A stretch of 64,000 nt of DNA, from contig SCMQ01000004.1 of assembly GCA_005503335.1 (NCBI GenBank), positions 7,501 to 71,500 on the forward strand, given 5' to 3'. Under the pieces are notes generated by a model, which saw only the letters and a program-made list of their open reading frames with translations, was not told where the DNA came from and ran no database searches. The stretch is from Comamonadaceae bacterium 2FH (lineage in GTDB: Bacteria; Pseudomonadota; Gammaproteobacteria; Burkholderiales; Burkholderiaceae_C). Positions 35,893-43,866 of this stretch are shown here, in pieces (position 1 is the first letter of the stretch; every line of letters starts with the position of its first letter). The position numbers were made by a program, and so were the translations under genes.

Positions 35893-37974
35893 TCAAAGGT
35901 CGGCCTGCAGGCTCAGCAGCAGGGCACGGCCGGGCTGCGGCAGGCGGCCCTGGCTGTAGTCCACGCCGCGGAAGTAGTGGTCGCGGTCGAACAGGTTGTT
36001 GACGGCCAGGCCCGCCTTCATGCGCGTGCCGTGCCAGCGAAAGTCGTAGCCGAGCTTGGCGTTCCACAGCCAGTAGGACGGGATGCGACCGACCGAGCCG
36101 CTGGCGTTTTCCGCGACCGTGTTGGCGCCGTCGCTGAACATGGCGCTCTGGTACAGGCCGTTGAGGTTCCAGCTCCAGGCGGCCTGGCGCCAGCCCGCGT
36201 CCAGGCTCAGCTTGTGGTGCGGTGCGTAGGGCAGATCCTTGCCCTGGAAGCTGCCGGACTGCTGCCGGGTGCTGACGCGGGTATAGCCGCCCTTGAGCTC
36301 CAGGCCGCGCACGGCCTCGGGCCGCCAGGCCAGGTCCAGCTCCACGCCCTGGTGCAGGGCCTCGCCGAGGTTGCGGAAGCCCGTGCTGGCGTTGACGAAT
36401 TCGAGCTTGTTGTCGAACTCGAAGCGGAAGGCCGTGGCGCCCAGGTCCAGGCGCGGCGTCGCCGCCCAGCGCGCCCCGCCCTCGTAATTCTTGGCACGCT
36501 CGGCCGCGAGGTCGCCGCCGTAGGTGATCTGCGTGAACTGCACGGGGCGCAGCGAGCGGTGTGCGTTGGCGAACAGGAACAGGCGCTCGCTGGCCTGGTA
36601 GCCTAGGTCCAGCCCGGGCAGCCAGTCGCGCGTCTGGTCTCGGGTCTGTGCGCCGGTCAGCTTGTTGCGGTAGGACAGCTTCACCTCCTCGTGGCGCACG
36701 CCGGGCGTGAGCTTGAGCTTGCCGTCCAGCAGGCTGAAGGTGTCGCTGACGTAGGCGGCATAGGCGTCGTTCTCGAAGCGCCAGTCGCGCGTGATGCTGT
36801 AGGCGCCGGTCGCGAGGTTGCGGCTGTCGACCAGGTAGTCGACCTCCTCGCGCAGGTAGCGCAGGCCGAGCAGGACCTTCTGCTTGAGGGCGCCGTCCAG
36901 CTCGACGCTGAGCTTGGGCTCGGTGCCGTAGACCCAGTACTCGCGCGGCGAGGAGCTCCGCGCCGTGGACGCCTGGCTGGCGTTGCTCGCGTTGCCGAAG
37001 CTGAAGGTGCGCGAGCTGCGGTGGCCGAAGTTGTTCCAGCTCAGCTGCACGCCGGGGCCCAGCTGCTGCTGGTAGTTCAGGTGGCCGCGCGTGGTGTCGC
37101 CGTCGAAGCGGTCCAGCGGCCGCGTCGACTGGTGGCGGTCCTGGGCATAGGCCTGCGGCGTCAGCGCGCCCGGCAGCTCGTTGCGGGTCTCGTAGCGCTG
37201 CAGCCCGGCCTTGATGTTGACGGTGTCGCTGGCGTACCACTCGGCGTCCAGCATGAGGTTGCCGGTACGGGTGTCCGAATGGGCCCGCTCGCCGTGGCCC
37301 TCGATCAGGTTGGCCTGCAGCTGCAGGCCCAGGCGCTCGTTGACGAAGCCGCCGGCGCGCAGGTAGCTGTCGCTGAGCAGGCGGCCCGTGGCTTCGCTGA
37401 CCGACAGGGTCTCCTTGAGCGTGACGGCCGGCTTGACCGGGATGCGCCTGGTGATGAAGTTGATCACTCCGCCCACGTTGTTCGGCCCGTAGTGCACGGC
37501 CACGCCGCCGCGCGCCACATCGATCGCCTCGACGGACTGCAGCGTGAGCGGGAACAGCGAGGCGCCGGTCTGGCCGTAGGGGGCCAGCGTCATCGGCATG
37601 CCGTCCTGCAGCAGCAGCACCTGTTCGCTGCGCAGCGGGTTCAGCCCGCGCACGCCGATGTTGGGCAGGACCCCGGTGCCGCTCTCGTCGAGCACCGTGG
37701 TGCCGGGCACCTGCCTGAGCACGTCGTCCAGCGTGCGTGCCGCCTGGTCCTCCAGGGCCTGCTCGCCCAGCACCGTGCGCGCGCCGGGATGGGTCTTGGC
37801 CTGCGCGGCGCCCGGCGCGCCCAGCCAGTCGGCGCTGATGCTGACCTCGGGCAGGCTGGCCCCGGGCGTTTCGGACTGGGCCCAGGCCGCAGGAGCGGCC
37901 AGCAAGGCGAGTGCCGAGCTGACGGCCAGGGCGACCGGGCGGCTGGTGAAGAGGGGGGTTCGCTGAGCTTGCAT
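35893..37974 (-). CDS. TonB-dependent receptor, FecA-like (ferric citrate type)
   Basis: The 693-residue outer-membrane receptor has a signal peptide to about residue 35 (PAAWAQ). The TonB box is near SLPEVSISADW, followed by the plug. The segment LLLQDGMPMTLAPYGQ followed by VEAIDVARGGVAVHYG and PNNVGGVINFITRRIP closely follows FecA. It lacks the N-terminal signalling (STN) domain of E. coli FecA, so it is not a transducer. The barrel ends LSLQADL. A perfect Fur box lies 101 bp upstream. Confidence 0.92.
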   Translation of the reverse strand: MQAQRTPLFTSRPVALAVSSALALLAAPAAWAQSETPGASLPEVSISADWLGAPGAAQAKTHPGARTVLGEQALEDQAARTLDDVLRQVPGTTVLDESGTGVLPNIGVRGLNPLRSEQVLLLQDGMPMTLAPYGQTGASLFPLTLQSVEAIDVARGGVAVHYGPNNVGGVINFITRRIPVKPAVTLKETLSVSEATGRLLSDSYLRAGGFVNERLGLQLQANLIEGHGERAHSDTRTGNLMLDAEWYASDTVNIKAGLQRYETRNELPGALTPQAYAQDRHQSTRPLDRFDGDTTRGHLNYQQQLGPGVQLSWNNFGHRSSRTFSFGNASNASQASTARSSSPREYWVYGTEPKLSVELDGALKQKVLLGLRYLREEVDYLVDSRNLATGAYSITRDWRFENDAYAAYVSDTFSLLDGKLKLTPGVRHEEVKLSYRNKLTGAQTRDQTRDWLPGLDLGYQASERLFLFANAHRSLRPVQFTQITYGGDLAAERAKNYEGGARWAATPRLDLGATAFRFEFDNKLEFVNASTGFRNLGEALHQGVELDLAWRPEAVRGLELKGGYTRVSTRQQSGSFQGKDLPYAPHHKLSLDAGWRQAAWSWNLNGLYQSAMFSDGANTVAENASGSVGRIPSYWLWNAKLGYDFRWHGTRMKAGLAVNNLFDRDHYFRGVDYSQGRLPQPGRALLLSLQADL

Positions 37975-38074
37975 GCTTGTTTCTTGGGGTTTAGGAGGGC
38001 GGCGCGGCAACGGGGCGGCCGACCCATGGGCCGGCCCCGTTCTGCGCGCTGGCAAATTTTCAGAAAAGAATTGT

Positions 38075-38093
38075 AATGCGAATAATTCGCATT
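38075..38093 (-). promoter_or_regulatory. Perfect 19-bp palindromic Fur box
   Basis: AATGCGAATAATTCGCATT is a perfect 9-1-9 inverted repeat matching the Fur-box pattern of betaproteobacteria. It lies between the DUF2325-like gene and the FecA-like gene. It should repress the receptor operon when iron is plentiful. Confidence 0.85.
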
Positions 38094-38172
38094 GTGATTC
38101 AAAAAACCGAAAGCGCAGGATTTGATCGAACCGCCAGCGCGAGCGGCCCCCTGCCCCAGCACGCCCGCCCGG

Positions 38173-38586
38173 CTACCGGAGCGAGCCTTCCTCGGCAGGC
38201 TCGGCCGCGGGTTGCGGCAGCAGCTCGCAGGCCTGGCCGTGGAGGCGGCAGCGTCCCTGCGCCAGCCAGTGCGCGTCGTGCGCCAGGCAGCCGGTCTGGC
38301 AGATCAGGGCGCGCGCGGCGGCCTGCGCGACCGCGCCCAGGTCAACCGGCCGCATCTGCAGCAGCGCCTGCTGACTCTGCTTGATGATCAGCGCGGCGCG
38401 CAGGCGCATCAGCTCGCGCTGCAGCCGCTGCACCTCGCCGTGCAGTTCGGCCACACCCTCGCTGGCGCTCGCCTGGGCCCGCGCCAAGCCGCGCAGCAGC
38501 AGCGCGTTTTCCGCGCGCAGCGCGGCGATCTCCCCCTCCAGTTCGCGGCTCGTGGCCTGTCGCACGGCGATGGTCTGGCGCATCAT
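38173..38586 (-). CDS. Coiled-coil protein with DUF2325-like C-terminus
   Basis: The protein has 137 residues. Residues 10-75 form a coiled coil (ELEGEIAALRAENALLLRG). Residues 90-125 contain ICQTGCLAHDAHWLAQGRCR, which closely resembles the cysteine motif of DUF2325 proteins. Four cysteines (ICQTGC, GRCRL, QACE) could bind a metal or act in redox chemistry. It is 9 bp downstream of another small gene and both follow a Fur-box-like site, so an iron-related role is likely but unproven. Confidence 0.75.
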   Translation of the reverse strand: MMRQTIAVRQATSRELEGEIAALRAENALLLRGLARAQASASEGVAELHGEVQRLQRELMRLRAALIIKQSQQALLQMRPVDLGAVAQAAARALICQTGCLAHDAHWLAQGRCRLHGQACELLPQPAAEPAEEGSLR

Positions 38587-38595
38587 GGAACGCCC

Positions 38596-38853
38596 TCAGT
38601 GCAGGCCGGCAGGCCGCCCGGGCGCGTCCCCGCGCGGCGGCTCACCCGCCAGCCGGTCCATGGCCGCGAGGCGCAGGCTGGCGCGGCCCACCATGCGCGC
38701 CAGCGCCTCGAAGGCCTCGTCTTCCAGGCGCAGGCTCAGGGCCTGCAAATGGAGCTGGACCACGCCGCAGTCGCGGCAGGTGCTGATGTGACCGATTTCG
38801 CTGCGTGCCAGGCTGAGGTGCTGGCAGGACGGGATGCCGTCTTGACTCGACAT
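38596..38853 (-). CDS. Small cysteine-containing protein of unknown function in the iron locus
   Basis: The predicted protein has 85 residues. It opens MSSQDGIPSCQHLSLARSE and has a CRDCG pair at about residues 26-30, followed by a helical segment (LHLQALSLRLEDEAFEALARM). Three cysteines suggest metal binding. I do not recognise a named family. It is the first gene after the second Fur-box-like site and is followed closely by the DUF2325-like gene. Confidence 0.65.
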   Translation of the reverse strand: MSSQDGIPSCQHLSLARSEIGHISTCRDCGVVQLHLQALSLRLEDEAFEALARMVGRASLRLAAMDRLAGEPPRGDAPGRPAGLH

Positions 38854-38934
38854 GTCGACTCCTCTTGAAACGGGGCCGGCCCGGGCTGCGGCAGCAGCCG
38901 GCTGGAGGCGAAGGCCCCGTGGGCGTCGATTTTA

Positions 38935-38953
38935 AATGCGAATCATTATTAAT
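38935..38953 (-). promoter_or_regulatory. Fur-box-like site upstream of the two small iron-locus genes
   Basis: AATGCGAATCATTATTAAT keeps the left half (AATGCGAAT) of the perfect box at 38075 and has a degenerate right half. It lies 82 bp before the start of the 85-residue protein gene. Fur control of that two-gene unit is inferred. Confidence 0.65.
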
Positions 38954-39009
38954 TGCAAGAAAGGAAAAACTCCACGGCATGTGCCGCCGCGAGTCCCCGC
39001 CCTCGGCGC

Positions 39010-39216
39010 TCAGCCCGCGGGCTTGGGCGGGGCCTTGTCGCTCCAGAGCACGCCGCCGGTGGCCCAGTCTTGGCGGGCGATGTCGTAGAAGACCACGTCC
39101 ACGCCGTCGCCGCTGCCGCCCAGCACGCGCACGCAGGCCTCGGTGAATTCCTTGGCCAGGGCGGCCTTCTGCTCGGGGCTGCGGCCTTCGAAGAGTTCGA
39201 CGCGGATGGTCGGCAT
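39010..39216 (-). CDS. 4-oxalocrotonate tautomerase family protein
   Basis: The 68-residue protein begins MPTIRVELFEGRSPEQKAAL. After Met removal, Pro1 is the catalytic base of the tautomerase superfamily. The family's usual length is 60-80 residues, and it normally forms hexamers. FYDIARQDWATGG covers the usual active-site end. It is the last gene of the puuD-aldolase unit. Its substrate is unknown; a role on a keto/enol intermediate of urate or aromatic breakdown is only a guess. Confidence 0.85.
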   Translation of the reverse strand: MPTIRVELFEGRSPEQKAALAKEFTEACVRVLGGSGDGVDVVFYDIARQDWATGGVLWSDKAPPKPAG

Positions 39217-39249
39217 GGTGGTGTTTCTCCTGTGGTGTTCAGTCTGGTT

Positions 39250-40008
39250 TCAGTCGCGGAAGCCGGGCGACAGCCGGTCGGCGCGGCGCAGCAGCGCGGG
39301 CCATTCGGCGTCGCCGTCCCATTCGCTGCCATCGCCCACCCATTGTCGGTAACTGCGCTCGGCGAGCGCCTCGCCGACGGCCGGCACGCCGCCGCCGCCG
39401 GCCGCCATGGCCAGCAGCTGGGCCTGTGCGGCGCGCTCGAGCAGGTGCATCAGCATGAAGGCCTCGGCCACCGTGCGGCCCACGGTCAGGGTGCCGTGGT
39501 GCTCGAGGATCAGGCCGTCGAGGAGCCCCAAGTTGGCCACCAGGCGCCGCTGCTCCTCGGCGCCCAGGGCCAGGCCCTCGTAGGCGTGGCGGCCGAGCCG
39601 GCCATGCAGGCGCATGGCCCACTGCGAGCAGGGCAGCAGACCCTCGGGCCGCATCGACAGCGCCACGCCCCAGGGCGCGTGCAGGTGGATCACGCACTCG
39701 AGCTCGGGCCGCGCCGCGTGCACCGCGCCGTGGATGGTGAAACCGGTCGGGTTGACCGGCCGCCCCGAGCCGTCGACCACCCTGCCCTGCAGGTCGACCT
39801 TGACCAGGTTGGACGCCGTGACCTCGTCGAAGCCCAGGCCGAATTCGTTGATCAGGTAGACCCCGGGCTGGCCCGGCACCGCGGCCGAAAGATGCGTGTA
39901 GACCGTGTCGTCCCAGCCGGCCAGCGCGGCCAGGCGGTAGGCGGCGGCGAGGTCGGTGCGGATCTCGCGCTCGCAGCGCGGCGGACGGCGGGTGGCCTGG
40001 GGCATCAT
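39250..40008 (-). CDS. Class II aldolase/adducin family protein
   Basis: The 252-residue protein has the zinc ligands HLHAPWG (about 108-114) and EHHGTLT (about 170), as in fuculose-phosphate-aldolase-type enzymes. The N-terminal YRLAALAGWDDTVYTHLSA is the family opening. Homologues act as aldolases, epimerases or decarboxylases. The specific reaction is not readable. It starts 20 bp after puuD (two consecutive ATG codons), so it is part of the same operon. Confidence 0.88.
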   Translation of the reverse strand: MMPQATRRPPRCEREIRTDLAAAYRLAALAGWDDTVYTHLSAAVPGQPGVYLINEFGLGFDEVTASNLVKVDLQGRVVDGSGRPVNPTGFTIHGAVHAARPELECVIHLHAPWGVALSMRPEGLLPCSQWAMRLHGRLGRHAYEGLALGAEEQRRLVANLGLLDGLILEHHGTLTVGRTVAEAFMLMHLLERAAQAQLLAMAAGGGGVPAVGEALAERSYRQWVGDGSEWDGDAEWPALLRRADRLSPGFRD

Positions 40009-40028
40009 GGAGCGGTAGCTCGCGGGTT

Positions 40029-41240
40029 TCAGTTGGCCGGCGCGCCGGCCTCGTACCAGCGCTTGATCAGGGCCCGCTCTTCGTCGGTGATCTGGGTCGC
40101 GTTGTTGAGCGGCATCAGCTTGAGCACCGAGGCCTGCTGGTAGACGGCCTGGGCATGCTGGCGGATCAGCTCGGCCGTGTGCAGGGCCACACCCTTGCTC
40201 TGCAGCTGGGCGTTGTGGCACATGGCGCAGCGCTGGTCGAGCACGGCCTTGACCTCGGCAAAGGCCACCGGCTTGGCAGCGGCGGCCTTGGCCTCGGCGC
40301 TCTGCGGCGGCGGCGCCAGCCAGAAAGCCATGCCGGCGAGGACCAGGGTGCCGACGACCGCGTGCTCCCAGGGCGTGCGCTGGCCCAGCACATGGGCCTT
40401 GTGGCGCGCGACGAAGCTGTGGCGTATCAGGGCGCCGGCCAGCATCAGCAGCACCAGCACCAGCCAGTTCTGCTTGGCCTGGTAGAGCCAGCCGTAGTGA
40501 TTGGACAGCATGGCGATCAGCACCGGCAGCGTGAAATAGGTGTTGTGCACGCTGCGCTGCTTGCCGCGCTGGCCGTGGACAGGGTCGACCGGCTGGCCGG
40601 CCTTCATCTGGGCGATGACCTTGCGCTGGCCCGGGATGATCCAGAAGAACACGTTGGCGCTCATGGCCGTCGCGATCATCGCCCCGACCAGCAGGAAGGC
40701 GGCGCGGCCGGCGAACAGCTGGCAGGCCAGCCAGGACGCGAAGACGATGAACAAGGTCACGCCGGCGCCGACGATGAGGTCGCCGCCCTTCTTCTGGCCG
40801 AAGACGCGGCAGATCGCGTCGTAGATCAGCCAGAACGCGGCCAGGAAGCCCAGGGCGGCGGCGATGGCGGCGCCGGCCGACCAGTCGTAGACACTCTTGT
40901 CGACCAGGAAGCTGCCGGCGTTGAACAGGTAGAGCGCGGTGAACAGGGCAAAGCCGGTCAGCCAGGTCGAGTAGCTCTCCCAGTAGGACCAGTGCAGGTT
41001 CTCGGGCAGCGGCAGCCACTTGGGCGCCACCATGTACTTGTTCGAGTGGTAGAAGCCGCCGCCATGCACGGCCCACATCTCGCCGTCGACGCCTTTTTTC
41101 TTGAGGTCCTCGTGGGCCGGCGGGCTCAGGCTGTTGTCGAGCAGTACGAAGTAGAACGAGGCGCCGATCCAGGCGATCGCGGTGATGACATGGGCCCAGC
41201 GCAGCAGCAGGTTGGCCCAGTCGAGAAGGTAGGCATCCAT
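40029..41240 (-). CDS. puuD: Urate hydroxylase PuuD (membrane urate oxidase with cytochrome c tail)
   Basis: The protein has 403 residues. A membrane domain of about eight helices (10-325) carries RWAHVITAIAWIGASFYFV and MWAVHGGGFYHSNKY. A periplasmic c-type haem domain follows, with CAMCH at 338-342 and a probable Met ligand near LKLMPLN. PuuD oxidises urate to 5-hydroxyisourate and passes electrons to the respiratory chain. UraH encoded about 1.3 kb upstream does the next step. A 14-bp operator palindrome lies 140 bp upstream. Confidence 0.93.
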   Translation of the reverse strand: MDAYLLDWANLLLRWAHVITAIAWIGASFYFVLLDNSLSPPAHEDLKKKGVDGEMWAVHGGGFYHSNKYMVAPKWLPLPENLHWSYWESYSTWLTGFALFTALYLFNAGSFLVDKSVYDWSAGAAIAAALGFLAAFWLIYDAICRVFGQKKGGDLIVGAGVTLFIVFASWLACQLFAGRAAFLLVGAMIATAMSANVFFWIIPGQRKVIAQMKAGQPVDPVHGQRGKQRSVHNTYFTLPVLIAMLSNHYGWLYQAKQNWLVLVLLMLAGALIRHSFVARHKAHVLGQRTPWEHAVVGTLVLAGMAFWLAPPPQSAEAKAAAAKPVAFAEVKAVLDQRCAMCHNAQLQSKGVALHTAELIRQHAQAVYQQASVLKLMPLNNATQITDEERALIKRWYEAGAPAN

Positions 41241-41379
41241 CAGATCCTCACAGGTTCGGAAAACGCACCAGCGCAGCGGTGCGGGTTCCCCTCACCACAG
41301 CGGGCTCTGTGAGGAGCATGCGTCGCAACCATGCGGGCCGGCTGGGAGCCGGTCCGCGGACGCCGCGGCGACGTGATTT

Positions 41380-41393
41380 AAGTGTATACACTT
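41380..41393. promoter_or_regulatory. Operator palindrome AAGTGTATACACTT upstream of puuD
   Basis: This is a perfect 14-bp palindrome in an AT-rich patch between the Bug-protein gene and puuD. Its 10-bp core GTGTATACAC recurs upstream of uraH. The form is typical of GntR-family operators. No GntR gene is in the locus. Confidence 0.65.
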
Positions 41394-41441
41394 TTGTTCC
41401 CGGTCGGCACGCGGGAAAACCCGGACCAACCGGGTCGGGCC

Positions 41442-42407
41442 TCAGGGCTTGAGGTCGGCCGCCTTGATCGCAGGCGCCCAGTCATTGGCCTGCTTGACCA
41501 CGAAGGCCGCGAACTCGGCTTGGCCCATCTTGACCGGCGTGACGCCGAGCTCCTCGAAGCGGCGGACGATGGCCGGGTCGGCAACGATCTCGGCCAGGGC
41601 CTTGGCGAGCTTGTCCGTCACCTCCTTGGGCAGGCCGGCCGGCCCCGAGACGCCGAAGTAGTTCTCCGCCACCAGCTGCGGCCAGCCGAGCTCGACCACG
41701 CTGGGCACCTCGGGCAAGAGCGGCGAGCGCTCGCGCGTGGTCACCGCCAGGGCCCGGATCTGCCCCGCCTTGACCATGGGCACGAAGGCCGTGATCACGT
41801 CTATGCCCAACGGGATGGTGCCGGCGATCAGGTCGGTGGTCATGGGCGCGCCGCCGCGGTAGGGCACGTGGTTCATCTGTATCTTCATCGCGGCCTTGGT
41901 CATCTCGCCGACGATGTGGCCGATCGAGCCCGGACCGCCGCTGCCGAAGCTGTAGCCGGGTGTCGCCGCGGCCTTGGGCAGGTCCTTGAGCGTGGCCGGC
42001 CCCGCCTTGGGGTGGGCCATGATCAGCACCGGCGCCACGCCCAGCATGGCCACATGGGTGAACTGCTTGCCTGGGTCGTAGGGTAGCTTGGGCACGGTGT
42101 AGGGGCCGATCGAGGTCGGCGTGGAGTTCGACAGCATCAGCGTGTAGCCGTCGGCCGGCGCGCGCACCACCTCGCTGCCGCCTATGGTGCCGCCCGCGCC
42201 GGGCTTGTTGTCGACGATCACCGGCTGGCCCAGCGCCCGGGACAGCTTCTCCGAGATCGCGCGCGCGACGATGTCGCTGGCCCCGCCGGCGGCGAAGGTC
42301 ACGACGACGCGGATCGGCTTTTCGGGCCAGGCCGCATGAGCGGGAGCGGCGATGACGGCCGCAGCAAGGGTCAGCGAAGCCAGGACGGCGTGACGACGGT
42401 TCGGCAT
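41442..42407 (-). CDS. Bug/TctC-family periplasmic substrate-binding protein
   Basis: The 321-residue protein has a signal peptide ending AAPAHA near residue 25. WPEKPIRVVVTFAAGGASDIVARAI and GQPVIVDNKPGAGGTIG are the Bug-family signatures, and MNHVPYRGGAPMTTDL is the central motif. These proteins bind carboxylates or other small ligands for tripartite tricarboxylate transporters or act as sensors. No TctA/B partner is here. The start at 42407 has GGAG six bases upstream; an ATG at 42413 abuts that site. It is co-directional with uraH, 94 bp downstream. Confidence 0.9.
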   Translation of the reverse strand: MPNRRHAVLASLTLAAAVIAAPAHAAWPEKPIRVVVTFAAGGASDIVARAISEKLSRALGQPVIVDNKPGAGGTIGGSEVVRAPADGYTLMLSNSTPTSIGPYTVPKLPYDPGKQFTHVAMLGVAPVLIMAHPKAGPATLKDLPKAAATPGYSFGSGGPGSIGHIVGEMTKAAMKIQMNHVPYRGGAPMTTDLIAGTIPLGIDVITAFVPMVKAGQIRALAVTTRERSPLLPEVPSVVELGWPQLVAENYFGVSGPAGLPKEVTDKLAKALAEIVADPAIVRRFEELGVTPVKMGQAEFAAFVVKQANDWAPAIKAADLKP

Positions 42408-42501
42408 GGACATCTCCAGGGGTGGTTGAGAGCATAGTGCCCGGACAGCGAAGACGCGAATGCAACCGGCGTGCCAGGCCGGAAGCCGACCGGCCCGGAA
42501 C

Positions 42502-42858
42502 TTACGAGCCGCGGTAGGTCGAGTAGGCCCAGGGGCTGACCAGCAGCGGCACGTGGTAGTGGCCGGCCGCGTCGGCGATGCCGAAGTCGAGCTGCACCTC
42601 GTCGATGAAGGGCGGCTCGGGCAGTTGCACGCCGCGCGCGCGGAAATAGGCCGCGACCGAGAACACCAGCCGGTAGCGGCCCGCCGCCATGCTCTGCGCG
42701 TCGAGCAGCGCGCCGCCCTCGTTGCGCCCGTCGGCGTTGAGCGTGAAGGCCATGATCGTCTCGGCCTGCGCGCCGGCTACCCGCTGCAGCTTCACGGCCA
42801 TGCCGGCGGCCGGGCAGCCGTTCATGGTGTCGAGCACATGGGTGCTGAGGTGTCCCAT
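42502..42858 (-). CDS. uraH: 5-hydroxyisourate hydrolase (transthyretin-like)
   Basis: The 118-residue enzyme hydrolyses 5-hydroxyisourate to OHCU in urate breakdown. The N-terminal LSTHVLDTMNGCPA holds the catalytic histidine, and the C-terminal HVPLLVSPWAYSTYRGS ends in the diagnostic YRGS. Length is exactly that of the family. AAGGACAAGG precedes ATG 42858. The operator core GTGTATACAC lies 60 bp upstream. It acts directly after PuuD; the following decarboxylase UraD is not in the window. Confidence 0.95.
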   Translation of the reverse strand: MGHLSTHVLDTMNGCPAAGMAVKLQRVAGAQAETIMAFTLNADGRNEGGALLDAQSMAAGRYRLVFSVAAYFRARGVQLPEPPFIDEVQLDFGIADAAGHYHVPLLVSPWAYSTYRGS

Positions 42859-42917
42859 CCTTGTCCTTTCATCGTTGCGTGGGTCCAGCCGGGAGTCGGC
42901 CGAGGGTCTCGCACAAA

Positions 42918-42927
42918 GTGTATACAC
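42918..42927. promoter_or_regulatory. Operator palindrome GTGTATACAC upstream of uraH
   Basis: This 10-bp perfect palindrome lies in the context AAAGTGTATACACATT. It is the same core as the site before puuD. Both are in minus-strand promoter regions of urate genes, which indicates one regulator for both transcripts. Confidence 0.65.
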
Positions 42928-43097
42928 ATTGGTGGACAAACCCATACTCGCTAACCCGAGTCCAGGGTCGGCCGAAGCGCACAGGCCCGCCCAAAAGCGA
43001 AAAGCCCGTCGCCTGTGCCGGGACGCAGGGTAGTCAGAGGAAGAGAGTTTCAGCTGCCAAGATCCGGCAATGATCGGGAAGCGCGGCAGGAGACCGG

Positions 43098-43172
43098 TGG
43101 TGCCCATGGCGGGAATCGGACCCGCGACCTCTCCCTTACCAAGGGAGTGCTCTGCCACTGAGCCACATGGGC
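43098..43172 (-). tRNA. tRNA-Thr (GGT)
   Basis: This is a 75-nt cloverleaf with encoded CCA. The acceptor stem is GCCCATG/CATGGGC, and the anticodon loop TTGGTAA gives anticodon GGT, read in the stem CTCCC/GGGAG. It is the distal gene of a tRNA pair on the minus strand. Confidence 0.96.
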
Positions 43173-43188
43173 CACCCGAAGAGAAGGA

Positions 43189-43264
43189 TGGAGCGGGAAA
43201 CGAGGTTCGAACTCGCGACCTCAACCTTGGCAAGGTTGCGCTCTGCCAGCTGAGCTATTCCCGC
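43189..43264 (-). tRNA. tRNA-Gly (GCC)
   Basis: This is a 76-nt cloverleaf with encoded CCA. The acceptor begins GCGGGAA, paired to TTCCCGC. The anticodon GCC sits in CAACC-TTGCCAA-GGTTG. It lies 16 bp upstream of tRNA-Thr and 28 bp downstream of a terminator that belonged to tRNA-Phe. Confidence 0.96.
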
Positions 43265-43292
43265 ATGATGACCGACCAGGCGGTCAAAGAAA

Positions 43293-43316
43293 AAGCCCAT
43301 CGGAAGGGATGGGCTT
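43293..43316 (-). terminator. Intrinsic terminator left behind by the displaced tRNA-Phe 3' end
   Basis: On the minus strand AAGCCCATC, loop CCTTCC, GATGGGCTT is followed by TTTCTTT, a 9-bp stem with a T-run. It begins 12 bp past the CCA end of the tRNA-Phe fragment at 43328-43375. Before the element inserted, it was presumably the natural terminator of tRNA-Phe. Confidence 0.75.
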
Positions 43317-43327
43317 GTTCGAAATGA

Positions 43328-43375
43328 CTGGTGGCCTGGGGCGGAATCGAACCACCGACACGCGGATTTTCAATC
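43328..43375. repeat. att direct repeat, left copy (displaced tRNA-Phe 3' end)
   Basis: These 48 bp are identical to 47388-47435. They cover the tRNA-Phe from the anticodon loop to CCA on the minus strand, plus one flanking base. Sequence diverges immediately after (TGCCGG here, CGCTGC in the intact gene), so this copy has no 5' half and is not a functional tRNA. Confidence 0.9.
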
Positions 43376-43419
43376 TGCCGGCAAAGTCCTTGTGTGCCAA
43401 GACGTTAGGTCGCCCCACC

Positions 43420-43491
43420 CTCTACAAAACGCAACGCCTAAGCCAAGTCGCTCGTCTCGGCAGCGAACCCAACTCGACGACCTTTGTAGAA
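43420..43491. repeat. Putative integrase arm-type sites, left end
   Basis: TTGTAGAA is present at 43484-43491, and an inverted near-copy (CTCTACAA) at 43420-43427. The same octamer occurs twice near the right end of the element. The placement just inside both att repeats fits arm-type binding sites of a tyrosine integrase. Confidence 0.4.
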
Positions 43492-43526
43492 CATTTAGTC
43501 CTAGAATTTCGCCGAGGGAGGTCGCG

Positions 43527-43721
43527 ATGGCCAAAATCAGAATTGAAGGCGTACTGGAGCACCTGAGATACGACATGCGCCGTGCTCTTCAGGCAGCGCT
43601 TGAAGAGGTGGCTCCGCAAGCCAATATCGACCCCAACGAGCTCTTCCGCGTCTTTAAGCGCCAAGTAGGCCGGAAGTGTAATTACTGGCAACAAGTTCCA
43701 GATCAGTTGGTCGAAGACTGA
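43527..43721 (+). CDS. Small element protein of unknown function
   Basis: The predicted protein has 64 residues (MAKIRIEGVLEHLRYDMRRA...). It is charged and helical, and ends QVGRKCNYWQQVPDQLVED. GAGGGAGG lies five bases before ATG 43527, a strong ribosome-binding site; the longer upstream frame is not supported. Proteins with a similar beginning accompany Rep-integrase mini-elements in Burkholderiales as far as I recall. No function is known. It could be a single-strand DNA-binding or regulatory protein. Confidence 0.75.
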   Translation: MAKIRIEGVLEHLRYDMRRALQAALEEVAPQANIDPNELFRVFKRQVGRKCNYWQQVPDQLVED

Positions 43722-43756
43722 GTTTCCGCTCGCAGCAGCCGAGCGCCATAGGTGCA

Positions 43757-43815
43757 GAGTTGTCCACGGCGGCGGGCGGCGCTTGCGACGTACCGACCGA
43801 CGCGGTGGGCAACTC
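43757..43815. repeat. Long imperfect inverted repeat, candidate replication origin or packaging hairpin
   Basis: GAGTTGTCCACGG (43757-43769) and CGGTGGGCAACTC (43803-43815) pair at 11 of 13 positions around a 33-base loop rich in GGCGG and CGACC patches. It sits in a 145-bp non-coding gap in the element carrying the HUH Rep gene. Rep nicking sites and filamentous-phage packaging signals are such hairpins, but the nick motif is not known here. Confidence 0.35.
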
Positions 43816-43866
43816 GGCTCGGCGAAAGGGTTGACCAACACCCCTTGACCCGCCTAAGCTCGGTTA

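Noticed and set aside
43328-43394. Third intact tRNA (second tRNA-Phe) next to tRNA-Gly
   Set aside because: Only the 3' 48 bp match. The D-arm and 5' acceptor strand are missing, so it is a displaced att fragment.
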